Assembly (NCBI GenBank): GCA_002428485.1
Contig: DIWM01000019.1
Coordinates: forward strand, 1 to 40,876
Reading direction: 5' to 3'
DNA: 40,876 bases
Origin: Deltaproteobacteria bacterium UBA6106
GTDB lineage: Bacteria; Desulfobacterota; Syntrophorhabdia; Syntrophorhabdales; Syntrophorhabdaceae
The notes under the pieces are model-generated. The model did no database searches and was not told where the DNA came from. It worked only from the letters and a program-made list of their open reading frames with translations. Shown one piece after another: positions 7,834-16,756 of this stretch (the stretch's first letter is position 1; every line of letters starts with the position of its first letter). The position numbers and the translations under genes were made by a program.

Positions 7834-9938
7834 TGCAGACTGCGCTTATAGCCCTCGAGGCTGTTGCGAGGATCAACAGGATCAACATCGATCTGCGGAC
7901 CGCGCAGAGGGAATACGGCTTAACGGACAGGGAGCTCACAAAGGAGGAACTGCTCCGCGTGGCGAAGGGCGCCGGGTTCAAGGCGCGGATCAAGAAGATG
8001 CCGCCGGGCGAGCTGCTTGAGAGATATCCTTTGCCCGCGATCGTTATATTTAAGGATAACAGCTTCGGCGTGATCCTCAAGGCCAATAGCGAAGAAGAAA
8101 ACACCCTTATCTTTTTCCCGGCAGAGAAGCAGGCACGGCCCGTAAGTTTCGAGGAGCTTGCTGCCCTGTCCGACGGGGAGTGCATCGTCCTTAAACATAA
8201 GATGATCACGTCGCAGGCCGCCTTCGGGTTCCGGTGGTTCTACAATGAGATACTCCATTACAGGAACGTGATGGCAGAGGTGCTGACGGGATCCTTTGTC
8301 GTGCAGCTCTTCGGGCTTGTCACGCCCCTTTTTACGCAGGTCATACTCGACAAGGTCATCGTCCATCGGAGCATGACAACCCTCGACGTCCTTGCCGTGG
8401 CGTTTATCGCGGTGGCCTTATTCGAGTTTCTCCTGAACACGACAAGAAATTATATCTTTATCCACACGGCCAGCAAGATCGACGCGAAGCTGGGATCAAA
8501 ACTTTTCAGACATCTCTTCGCGCTCCCCTTCGTCTATTTCGAGTCAAGGAAGGTCGGCAACATCGTCGCGAGGGTGAGGGAGCTCGACAATATCCGGGAT
8601 TTCATTACGAACAAGTCTGTTTCCGTCATCGTTGACCTCTGCTTCTCCCTTGTCTTTGTGGCGGTCATGTTCCTTTACAGCGTCAAGCTGACCCTCGTCT
8701 TCCTTGCCTTCGTGTGCATTGTGGGGACACTCTACGTCACCGTTACACCGGAGCTGAGAAAAAGGCTTGAATACAAGTTCCAGATGGCGGCGCAGTCCAA
8801 CTCCTACCTCGTTGAGTCCGTTACCGGCATCCAGACGGTGAAATCTCTCGCCCTTGAAGGCTCGATGCAGAAAAGATGGGAAGAGAACCTTGAGAAGTAC
8901 GTCCATTCCAGCTTTAAGCTTTCCAACATGTCGAACATCGCGGGAGCGGTCTCCGGAACGTTCCAGCGCATGATGACCATCACCGTTCTCTACCTGGGCG
9001 TGAAGCTCGTCATCGACAACCAGCTCACCATCGGCCAGTTGATCGCCTTCCAGATGTTTGCCGGCCAGTTTACGGGGCCATTCCTCAGGCTCGTCAATCT
9101 CTGGAACGAGTTCCAGCAGGCGCTCCTCTCCGTTGACCGCATAGGGGACATCCTGAACAATCCCATAGAGATCAGATCCGGCAGGGACATTACCCTGCCG
9201 AAGCTTGCCGGCGCAGTCAGGTTCGAAAATGTCTCTTTCAGATATACCCCGGGTTCCCCGAATGCCCTGCAGCAGGTCAGTTTTGCCGCAAGACCGGGGA
9301 TGAGTGTGGGACTAGTCGGCAGGAGCGGGAGCGGCAAGAGCACGATCACGAAACTGATCGAGAGGCTGTATATCTTAAGTGACGGTGCAATATATATTGA
9401 CGACATCGACGTCAGGCACATGAACCCTGTCTGGCTGCGATACAACATCGGCGTTGTGCTCCAGGACGACTATCTCTTCAGCGGGACGATAGGGGAGAAC
9501 ATCGCGCTGCCGAGGCCCGATGCGCCGATGGAGGGCGTCATCGAGGTGTCGAAGATCGCCGGGGCGCACGAGTTCATATCGCAGCTCCCCGAAGGGTACG
9601 ACACGCAGGTTGGGGAGCGGGGATCGACGCTCTCCGGCGGCCAGAAGCAGAGGATAGCGATCGCGCGGGCGCTTATCACGAACCCCCGGATACTCATCTT
9701 CGACGAGGCCACATCTTCCCTTGATTACGAGTCGGAGAGGATCATCCAGCGGAACATCAGCAGGATCAAGTCGGGGCGCACCATGTTCATCGTGGCGCAC
9801 CGGCTCTCGATGGTGAAGGATTGCGACCTCATCATCGCCCTTGATAAAGGGAGGATCGTGGAGACGGGCACCCACGTGATGCTCATGGCAAAGAAGGGCT
9901 ACTACCACCACCTCTACACGCAGCAGGAGGCGGCATGA
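7833..9938 (+). CDS. Type I secretion ABC transporter (HlyB-like, inactive C39-like N-terminus)
   Basis: This inner-membrane exporter ATPase powers secretion of the RTX proteins. I chose the ATG at 7833 (701 residues). It overlaps the tolC stop by one base and has GGAGGAGAGGG just upstream, whereas a TTG 60 bp earlier has no such support. Domain order: residues 1-125 form a C39-peptidase-like domain with no Cys, so it should bind substrate rather than cut it, as in HlyB. A six-helix exporter membrane domain spans about 145-440. The nucleotide-binding domain has Walker A GRSGSGKST (496-504), a Q-loop VLQDD, signature LSGGQ (600-604), Walker B with the DE pair at 624-625, and a His switch in AHRLS. 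The lack of a cutting domain fits substrates with uncleaved C-terminal signals. Confidence 0.93.
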   Translation: MQTALIALEAVARINRINIDLRTAQREYGLTDRELTKEELLRVAKGAGFKARIKKMPPGELLERYPLPAIVIFKDNSFGVILKANSEEENTLIFFPAEKQARPVSFEELAALSDGECIVLKHKMITSQAAFGFRWFYNEILHYRNVMAEVLTGSFVVQLFGLVTPLFTQVILDKVIVHRSMTTLDVLAVAFIAVALFEFLLNTTRNYIFIHTASKIDAKLGSKLFRHLFALPFVYFESRKVGNIVARVRELDNIRDFITNKSVSVIVDLCFSLVFVAVMFLYSVKLTLVFLAFVCIVGTLYVTVTPELRKRLEYKFQMAAQSNSYLVESVTGIQTVKSLALEGSMQKRWEENLEKYVHSSFKLSNMSNIAGAVSGTFQRMMTITVLYLGVKLVIDNQLTIGQLIAFQMFAGQFTGPFLRLVNLWNEFQQALLSVDRIGDILNNPIEIRSGRDITLPKLAGAVRFENVSFRYTPGSPNALQQVSFAARPGMSVGLVGRSGSGKSTITKLIERLYILSDGAIYIDDIDVRHMNPVWLRYNIGVVLQDDYLFSGTIGENIALPRPDAPMEGVIEVSKIAGAHEFISQLPEGYDTQVGERGSTLSGGQKQRIAIARALITNPRILIFDEATSSLDYESERIIQRNISRIKSGRTMFIVAHRLSMVKDCDLIIALDKGRIVETGTHVMLMAKKGYYHHLYTQQEAA

Positions 9939-9998
9939 TATGGTTACGTATAGCCATGGTAGCTAAACGGCGCCAAAATTGTCTATAAGGAGGAACAT

Positions 9999-11132
9999 AT
10001 GACAAAGAAAAAGAAGGCAGTGATCTGCAGCGCCATTATTATTCTTTTTTTTGGTGCAATGGCCTATATACTGCAAAACGGCGGCACAAAGGAGACATCA
10101 AGAAAGCAGGAAAGCTATACTGCCGGTGCACTCTCGTTCTACAATGACAAGATACTCTATACCAACTGCTGGGGAGGGATTCACATCACCGACTATTGCA
10201 GGCTTGTCAGCTATGATCCGTTTACAAAAGATACGAAGATCATCCACACGACGAATGACTTTCAGGGCAGCCCTATCTATTCGTGGGATGGAAAGAAGAT
10301 CGCCTATGCGAATGTCGTACCAGAAAGAGATGCCAGCAATATCTGTGTTATGGATGCCGACGGTAGCAACCACCGGCAATTGACCCATGATTACAGCGAC
10401 GATACAAAAACAACAGATACGCCCACTGGGAAGGTCAAAAGAGTTAAATTTAATAGTGCACCCTCTTTCTCACATGACGGGAAAAGGATTATCTTCAAAC
10501 GTGCATCCATGAAGAGACAGCGTATCATTGGTTATGGAGACATGTATACTGCATGGGACATCTTTGAGATCGATCTCGAAACAAAGACTGTAAAACAACT
10601 GACAAACTACCGGTTCTATGAGATGTCGAGGAGGCCCTTCTACCTCTCCGATGATAAGCGTTTCGTCTTCTCGGGGACGGATCCGGTCATGCCGGGTTTA
10701 TCAGCAACAAAAGAGATGGATTTCAGGGAGGACTATAAGAGACGATACCAGGACAACACCATCTTCATCATGGACGGCAAGAACAATGAACTGAAGCCTG
10801 CCTTCACCTACGGCAGGTGGACCTCTGAACCTTCCGTCACGAGAGATGATGCGATCCTCTTCCTTGCCGTGACCAACGAGATGGACGGTCTCCCTCCAAA
10901 ACCCGTGAACTATGACCTGTTCCTGAAGAAGGGGGATGCCATCACGAGGGTTACCAGACAACAAGGGGGACGCGTCACAGACCCATCCATCTCTTTTGAC
11001 GGAAAGCGAATCCTATTCGAAGTTGGCAGACAAGAAGAGCGAGGATACATTTCATACAAATACGTAATTAACAGCGATGGAACTGATTTAGCCGAAGTTG
11101 CATTTCCAAAGATTGGCCCAACAAAAGAATAG
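9999..11132 (+). CDS. TolB-like beta-propeller protein, membrane-anchored
   Basis: This 377-residue protein begins with KKKK followed by a hydrophobic stretch (about residues 8-24), an uncleaved anchor or signal peptide that places the rest in the periplasm. The remainder has repeated blades of the WD40-like/PD40 type: SPIYSWDGKKIAYA, SFSHDGKRIIFKR, YLSDDKRFVFSG and SISFDGKRILFE, each with the xSxDGKxIxF pattern seen in TolB. AAGGAGG lies 6 bp before the ATG. It sits between the ABC exporter (60 bp upstream) and the third RTX gene (71 bp downstream), in the same direction, so it probably belongs to the secretion operon. Its role is unknown. Periplasmic folding, stabilisation or docking of the substrates are possibilities; true TolB is excluded by the absence of tol-pal genes. 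Confidence 0.75.
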   Translation: MTKKKKAVICSAIIILFFGAMAYILQNGGTKETSRKQESYTAGALSFYNDKILYTNCWGGIHITDYCRLVSYDPFTKDTKIIHTTNDFQGSPIYSWDGKKIAYANVVPERDASNICVMDADGSNHRQLTHDYSDDTKTTDTPTGKVKRVKFNSAPSFSHDGKRIIFKRASMKRQRIIGYGDMYTAWDIFEIDLETKTVKQLTNYRFYEMSRRPFYLSDDKRFVFSGTDPVMPGLSATKEMDFREDYKRRYQDNTIFIMDGKNNELKPAFTYGRWTSEPSVTRDDAILFLAVTNEMDGLPPKPVNYDLFLKKGDAITRVTRQQGGRVTDPSISFDGKRILFEVGRQEERGYISYKYVINSDGTDLAEVAFPKIGPTKE

Positions 11133-11203
11133 AAGGATGTCTCCTAATGAGAAAGATAGTGCGTCTTCATATACATAAAAAATAAAAGAACAAGGGGGTA
11201 GGT

Positions 11204-14200
11204 ATGGATCCTATTATCTTTAATTTTCCTAAGAGAATTCCTCTCACTCCAACCTATGGTCATTGGGGAGCGCCTGGGCATGATGGGTTTGATCGTAACC
11301 CTGATGGCTCGGTAAAAAGAGACGAAAGGTCTCGTAAACCACTAATCGCCTCCGGCAAGGACCCTATCGATGACCTCGATAAGTGCTTCTACCGCCATGA
11401 TTGCGTGTACCAGGATTTTGCAGACGGTCTGGCAACAAAACGGGATATCCTCATCGCCGATCTGAAGCTGATCTATGAAGTAGCCCATCTTGACCCTACC
11501 AGTAAAGGATACCCCACAGATCCGTATGCGCTGGCCTACATGGATGCCATCAGACCGGTGTTCGAGTTAAAGCTGATGTATGATCTGATGAGGATCGACA
11601 ACTTCAACGACGAGGAACTCAACGAGATCTGGCGCCGCTGTCTGAAGGATTATCCCAATGACTGGGTTGACCCACTCTGGGATGCACATAAGGCAATCGA
11701 TTTTTCAGAAGACCTCTTCGATGATGCCGCTGCTGTTCTCCCTCCCAGAAGCGGCGTCCCCATTGTCCTCGACCTCGATGGCGACGGGGTTGAGACCACA
11801 GGACTTAACGATGGCGCATACTTTGACCATGACAAGAACGGTTTTGCAGAGAAGATAGCATGGGCCGGAAGCGATGACGGCCTTCTTGCATGGGACAGGA
11901 ATGGAGACGGCATCATCAATGACGGAGCAGAGCTCTTCAATGTCACCATGCCCGACGGTTCCCCTGCAGAGAATGGTTTTCAGGTCCTTGATGCCTTAGA
12001 CAACAATCAGGACGGGAAGATCGACGTTAACGATGCGATATGGAACCAATTAAAGATCTGGCAGGACATCGATGGTGACGGCTACTCCGCATCAGATGAG
12101 TTGTTTACCTTAGACGAACTCGGCATCCGGTCTATCAATACCGGTTACAGCAACTCTACTTATGCTGACGGGAATGGGAACGAACACCGTCAGGTGGGGA
12201 GCTATACCAGAACAGACGGAACAGTACTTACCGCTACCGATGTATGGTTCAGAACAGACAAGACCTATACCATCGCCGATGAATGGGTCGATGTGCCCGA
12301 CGATATAGCGGTCCTGCCCGATCTTCAGGGGTTTGGAAACACCTATGACCTCCATCAGGCGATGGCAAGAGAAGCCCTTGGCGGCCAGCCCTCAGATGCC
12401 GGCTTAAAGAACCTCGTAGAACAGTTTATGGTTGAGACGAATGTTGCTGTCCGCAACACCCTCATAGAACAGATCATCTTCAAGTGGACGGGCAGCGATG
12501 GCATAGACCCTGAAAGCAGGGGTGGTCTCATCGATGCGAGGGAATTAGCAGCACTGGAGGCGCTCTTTGGCGAGGCATATGCAGGGACTGGCGGGGCGGA
12601 CCCGATCCAGGGAGCAGTACCCTTTCTCGAACGGTCTTATAAAGGGGTATTCGAGATGTACTATGCCCAATTGATGGCACAGACACACCTCAAAGATATC
12701 TACGATATGATCACCTACACATGGGATGAAACCTCACAGAACATAAAAGGGGATCTGAGCGTTGTTGCAACAGCCATACGAAATGCTTTAACAAACAACG
12801 AAGCAGCAGGTAAAGTGCTGTTGGGAGAATTTTCCCGCACTGTCTACGGATTCCAGGCAAAGGATATGCTCAATTTCATCATGGGATTCCGCAGCGCATT
12901 TGCGGCGCAGTGTGAGGACTTTGCCTGGATCATCGACTCGGCAGGGAAGAATATCATTGCAGGGACCGAAGGCAACGATAACCTGTCCTCCTCGGAGGCC
13001 AACGATGCAATACGAGGAGGCGATGGAAACGATTCCCTGTATGGAACAGTGTTATATGGAAATGCCGGGACGGATTGTCTCTCCGGTACCGAGGACAGTG
13101 ACATTCTCAGCGGCGGTACCGGTAACGATTATCTCTGCGGGGGAGGAGGAAACGATGTTCTTGAAGGTGGGGAAGGCAATGATTACGTTGATGGGGGCGC
13201 AGGCCAGGACACAATAACAGGTGGCTTAGGCAACGACACCCTCTCCGCCGGCGAGGGCAGCGACACCTATCTCTTCAACAAAGGTGACGGTCAGGACACG
13301 ATCTACGAGTACGATGCAACGGGCACCGGCATCGACACCGTCACGTTCGGTCCCGGCATCACGAAGGACGACCTTACCATAACCCGCAGGGACTACGACC
13401 TCATCGTCTCCCCCAACTCAACCGACAGCATCACCCTGCAGTACTGGTACTACGGGAACGAATACCGGATTGAAACCTTCAGATTTAACGACGGGTCAAT
13501 CATGACAGGGCCTGAGGCTGAAAACAGGGCCGTCATTCGTGGCACCAGCGGCAATGATTACCTGTACGACTTCGATACGAACGACACCATCCACGGCGGC
13601 ACCGGCAACGATTACATCCAGGGCACCGCAGGAGGCAGCGACACCTATCTCTTCAACAAAGGTGACGGTCAGGACAGGATCTACGAATACGATGCAACGG
13701 GCACCAATACAAATACCATCAAGTTTGGCGACGGGATCACAAAAGATGATATCCTCGTCACACGGGAAGACTATGATCTGATTCTCGGAATACAGAACTC
13801 CACCGACAGCATCACCCTGCAGTACTGGTACTGTGGGAATGAATATAAGATCGATACCTTCGAGCTTGTCGACGGCGCCACCATGACCCTGTCGGAGGCT
13901 GAAAATAAGGCCGTCATTCGTGGCACCAGCGGCAATGATTACCTGTACGACTTCGATACGAACGACACCATCCACGGCGGCACCGGCAACGATTACATCC
14001 AGGGCACCGCAGGAGGCAGCGACACCTATCTCTTCAACCTCGGTGACGGTCAGGACAGGATCTACGAGTACGATGCAACGGGCACCGGCATCGACACCGT
14101 CACGTTCGGTCCCGGCATCACGAAGGACGACCTTACTATAACCCGCAGGGACTACGACCTTATCGTCTCCCCCAACTCAACCGACAGCATCACCCTGCAG

Positions 14201-15199
14201 TACTGGTACTACGGGAACGAATACCGGATTGAAACCTTCAGATTTAACGACGGGTCAATCATGACAGGGCCTGAGGCTGAAAACAGGGCCGTCATTCGTG
14301 GCACCAGCGGCAATGATTACCTGTACGACTTCGATACGAACGACACCATCCACGGCGGCACCGGCAACGATTACATCCAGGGCACCGCAGGAGGCAACGA
14401 CACCTATCTCTTCAACAAAGGTGACGGTCAGGACAGGATCTACGAGTACGATGCAACGGGCACCGGCATCGACACCGTCACGTTCGGTCCCGGCATCACG
14501 AAGGACGACCTTACCATAACCCGCAGGGACTACGACCTTATCCTCTCTGTCGGGAACTTAGCCGACAGCATCACCCTGCAGTACTGGTACTGTGGGAATG
14601 AATATAAGATCGATACGCTTGAGTTTAATGACGGAACATCCATGACACGGGCAGAGATAGAGAGTATGGCAGTTGTAAGAGGTACCGATGAAGACGATTG
14701 CCTGAGCGGTTTTGATACCGGTGAAGTTTTTGATGCAGCCACCGGAAATGATTATATCTATGGATACGGAGGCAACGATACCATCGCCGCCGGCATCGGC
14801 AGCGATTACCTCGATGGCGGAGACGGCAGCGATACCTACCGGTTCTCCTCAGGCGACGGATCGGACACGATCAGCGATACCGGGTATGATGGAGCATTTG
14901 ACAGTATCGGTTTCGCCAACACGGTTTCCAGGGAGAATATCGCCTTTTTCCGGAATGATACGACGCTCCATATTGCTTACGGTGGTACAGATTGTATTGC
15001 AGTATTCGATCAGGATACTACAGGCATCGAGAGGATACAGACAAGCGAAGGTCTTTTTCTGACCGCTGACGACATCAATGCCCTCATTCAGCAGATAACC
15101 GCCTATGCAGCAAACAACGGCCTTGCCCTGACATCGGCCTATGATGTGAGGAACAACAACGAGCTGATGAGCATCATCGTGAACGCATGGCACCAATAA
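11204..15199 (+). CDS. RTX protein with N-terminal phospholipase-A2-like domain, type I secretion substrate 3
   Basis: This 1331-residue protein is the only one of the three with a likely enzyme domain. Residues 17-27 (TYGHWGAPGHD) resemble a PLA2 calcium loop, and DPIDDLDKCFYRHDCVY (53-69) resembles the PLA2 catalytic helix with the His65-Asp66 dyad in the HDxxY form seen in parvoviral and microbial PLA2. AD at 85-86 may supply the second Asp. Residues about 185-350 are an EF-hand-like module often found in giant RTX proteins (DLDGDGVETTG, WDRNGDGIINDGAELF). A helical region of about 230 residues follows, then GGxGxD repeats. Four copies of a 126/127-residue module (first starting at residue 686) resemble the haemolysin-related calcium-binding domain. 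The end carries the shared terminal NAWHQ module. GGGGGTAGGT precedes the ATG. Predicted role: secreted lipid-acting enzyme, by inference. Confidence 0.85.
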   Translation: MDPIIFNFPKRIPLTPTYGHWGAPGHDGFDRNPDGSVKRDERSRKPLIASGKDPIDDLDKCFYRHDCVYQDFADGLATKRDILIADLKLIYEVAHLDPTSKGYPTDPYALAYMDAIRPVFELKLMYDLMRIDNFNDEELNEIWRRCLKDYPNDWVDPLWDAHKAIDFSEDLFDDAAAVLPPRSGVPIVLDLDGDGVETTGLNDGAYFDHDKNGFAEKIAWAGSDDGLLAWDRNGDGIINDGAELFNVTMPDGSPAENGFQVLDALDNNQDGKIDVNDAIWNQLKIWQDIDGDGYSASDELFTLDELGIRSINTGYSNSTYADGNGNEHRQVGSYTRTDGTVLTATDVWFRTDKTYTIADEWVDVPDDIAVLPDLQGFGNTYDLHQAMAREALGGQPSDAGLKNLVEQFMVETNVAVRNTLIEQIIFKWTGSDGIDPESRGGLIDARELAALEALFGEAYAGTGGADPIQGAVPFLERSYKGVFEMYYAQLMAQTHLKDIYDMITYTWDETSQNIKGDLSVVATAIRNALTNNEAAGKVLLGEFSRTVYGFQAKDMLNFIMGFRSAFAAQCEDFAWIIDSAGKNIIAGTEGNDNLSSSEANDAIRGGDGNDSLYGTVLYGNAGTDCLSGTEDSDILSGGTGNDYLCGGGGNDVLEGGEGNDYVDGGAGQDTITGGLGNDTLSAGEGSDTYLFNKGDGQDTIYEYDATGTGIDTVTFGPGITKDDLTITRRDYDLIVSPNSTDSITLQYWYYGNEYRIETFRFNDGSIMTGPEAENRAVIRGTSGNDYLYDFDTNDTIHGGTGNDYIQGTAGGSDTYLFNKGDGQDRIYEYDATGTNTNTIKFGDGITKDDILVTREDYDLILGIQNSTDSITLQYWYCGNEYKIDTFELVDGATMTLSEAENKAVIRGTSGNDYLYDFDTNDTIHGGTGNDYIQGTAGGSDTYLFNLGDGQDRIYEYDATGTGIDTVTFGPGITKDDLTITRRDYDLIVSPNSTDSITLQYWYYGNEYRIETFRFNDGSIMTGPEAENRAVIRGTSGNDYLYDFDTNDTIHGGTGNDYIQGTAGGNDTYLFNKGDGQDRIYEYDATGTGIDTVTFGPGITKDDLTITRRDYDLILSVGNLADSITLQYWYCGNEYKIDTLEFNDGTSMTRAEIESMAVVRGTDEDDCLSGFDTGEVFDAATGNDYIYGYGGNDTIAAGIGSDYLDGGDGSDTYRFSSGDGSDTISDTGYDGAFDSIGFANTVSRENIAFFRNDTTLHIAYGGTDCIAVFDQDTTGIERIQTSEGLFLTADDINALIQQITAYAANNGLALTSAYDVRNNNELMSIIVNAWHQ
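13259..14671 (+). repeat. Near-identical 378/381-bp tandem repeats inside the third RTX gene
   Basis: Copies begin at 13259, 13637, 14018 and 14396, giving periods of 378, 381 and 378 bp (126 or 127 codons). Long stretches, such as the part around GTSGNDYLYDFDTNDTIHG, are identical at the DNA level between copies. This points to recent duplication or gene conversion. The third unit matches the first more closely than the second over its middle part. Confidence 0.88.
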
Positions 15200-15204
15200 A
15201 GGCA

Positions 15205-15344
15205 GGTGAAAGGTGAAAGGTGAAGATAGATCTCGTGAGTCGTAAGGCGTGAGGCGAGGAAGGCAGCAGAGAGCCGTCAGCAAACTAATGACAGTTTCTC
15301 TGGTTGTAACCAGACAGACCAGACAGACAAGATAGGCCAGATGA
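15205..15344. repeat. Heptamer and nonamer repeat tracts between the third RTX gene and hlyD
   Basis: Three GGTGAAA-type 7-mers fill 15205-15225, three CGTRAGK-type 7-mers (CGTGAGT, CGTAAGG, CGTGAGG) fill 15234-15254, and four 9-mers of the ACCAGACAG type (ACCAGACAG twice, ACAAGATAG, GCCAGATGA) fill 15309-15344. No gene is present in this 183-bp gap. Confidence 0.75.
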
Positions 15345-15382
15345 ACCGATTTGCTGATAACTGGCAAAAGAGGGTGTTATCT

Positions 15383-16726
15383 ATGAAGAGATGGAGCATC
15401 AGATCGTTGAGTGACCTTTTCCAAAGGGATGATGCCCACGAGTTCAAGCCGGCAATGGCGGAGATCGAGGAAAGGCCTGCGCACCCGCTGGGGAGGATCG
15501 TCTTCTGGGTGGTCATCGCTGCGATGATTTTCTTCGGCCTGTGGATGTTCTTCGGCAAGGTCGATGTGGTCGTTACCGCCAGGGGTATTGTGATCCCCGA
15601 CGGGGACGTGAAGGTCCTGCAGCCCCTCGATACGGGCGTCGTGAGCAGCATACTGTGCAGGGAGGGCGACTATGTGAGGAAGGACCAGGTGCTCATGGAG
15701 ATTGACCCCTCGATAACGGCGCCAGAACTGGAATCAAAGAAGAAGACCCTCCAGTTCCTGGAGATCGAAAAGCAGCGGCTCAACGCAACCCTGATAGGAA
15801 AAGAGTTCAAACCTGTACCGCAAGAGAGCTATGACGAAGATTCCATCCGTACGCAGCGCGCACTTTTCCAGTCTTCGTTGTCAAGCCTTGAAAAGCAGCT
15901 CAATGCAAAAAAGGCGGAGATTGACCGGACTGAGGAAGAAATGAGGTCTGTGGAAAGGGAAAGAGAGCACAATCGCTCTCTCCTTGATGTTGCAAGCAGC
16001 AAAGAAAAGAGGCTCCGCGCTGTGCTCGATATTATTGCCCGCGAAGATTACGAGAAGGTTATGAACGAGATCCTGACATACAGGAATAATATTGAACAGG
16101 CGGATGGGAAGCTTAAGGAGCTTGCCCACCGGAAACAGGGGCTTGCAAGCGAGATGGCATACATCGACGAGAATTTCCGGGTCTCCCATCTGAGAGAGTT
16201 CTCGGATAAGCAGAAGCAGTCCACGGAGATCGGTGCAGAGCTGGAGAAGACGGCGTTCAGGAACGAGAAGCAGAGGATAACATCGCCCGTTGATGGATAT
16301 GTCGCCAGTCTCCTTGTCCACACCGTCGGCGGCGTGGTCACCGCTGCCCAAAAGCTCATGACGGTGGTCCCCGACGGTGCGCCGCTTGTTATCAAGGCAG
16401 CGGTCCTCAACAAGGACAGAGGTTTCATAAAAGACAGGATGCCTGTTATGATAAAGATCGATACCTTCGATTTTCAGAAATACGGCACATTAAAAGGATT
16501 TGTACGGAACGTATCGCAGCACAGCATCGAGGATGAAAAGCTTGGTCCTGTCTACGAGGTATTCGTTGTGCCCGTTGAGACACAATTAACGGTTGAGGGC
16601 AGAAAGGTGATGATAAGCTCCGGTATGAGTGTTACCGCGGAGATCACTGTGAGCAAGAGAAGGATCATCGAGTTTTTTATCTATCCCATTATCAAATACC
16701 TCGACGAAGGGATCAAGGTGCGATAA
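15383..16726 (+). CDS. HlyD-type membrane fusion protein of the type I secretion system
   Basis: This periplasmic adaptor links the ABC exporter to TolC. I start it at the ATG at 15383 (447 residues), because GAGGG lies 9 bp upstream, whereas an in-frame ATG 42 bp earlier lies within a repeat tract and has no ribosome site. There is a short cytoplasmic N-terminus, then one membrane helix (about 37-59), a first lipoyl-like half with VLQPLDTGVVSSI and EGDYVRKDQVLMEID (about 78-108), and a long coiled coil (about 115-290). The second lipoyl half has ITSPVDGYVASLLVHTVGG, and the C-terminal beta-barrel segment includes GMSVTAEI, the usual end of HlyD proteins. It follows the third RTX gene by 183 bp of repeat DNA and is the last gene of the secretion island. 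Confidence 0.93.
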   Translation: MKRWSIRSLSDLFQRDDAHEFKPAMAEIEERPAHPLGRIVFWVVIAAMIFFGLWMFFGKVDVVVTARGIVIPDGDVKVLQPLDTGVVSSILCREGDYVRKDQVLMEIDPSITAPELESKKKTLQFLEIEKQRLNATLIGKEFKPVPQESYDEDSIRTQRALFQSSLSSLEKQLNAKKAEIDRTEEEMRSVEREREHNRSLLDVASSKEKRLRAVLDIIAREDYEKVMNEILTYRNNIEQADGKLKELAHRKQGLASEMAYIDENFRVSHLREFSDKQKQSTEIGAELEKTAFRNEKQRITSPVDGYVASLLVHTVGGVVTAAQKLMTVVPDGAPLVIKAAVLNKDRGFIKDRMPVMIKIDTFDFQKYGTLKGFVRNVSQHSIEDEKLGPVYEVFVVPVETQLTVEGRKVMISSGMSVTAEITVSKRRIIEFFIYPIIKYLDEGIKVR

Positions 16727-16756
16727 GGATCTGCATTCATTACAGCCCTTCTCCCG

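Noticed and set aside
7833..8210. Active C39 peptidase in the exporter
   Set aside because: The N-terminal domain has no Cys, so it cannot be a cysteine peptidase.
15341..15382. Upstream ATG for the HlyD-type protein
   Set aside because: It lies in a 9-mer repeat tract and has no ribosome site.
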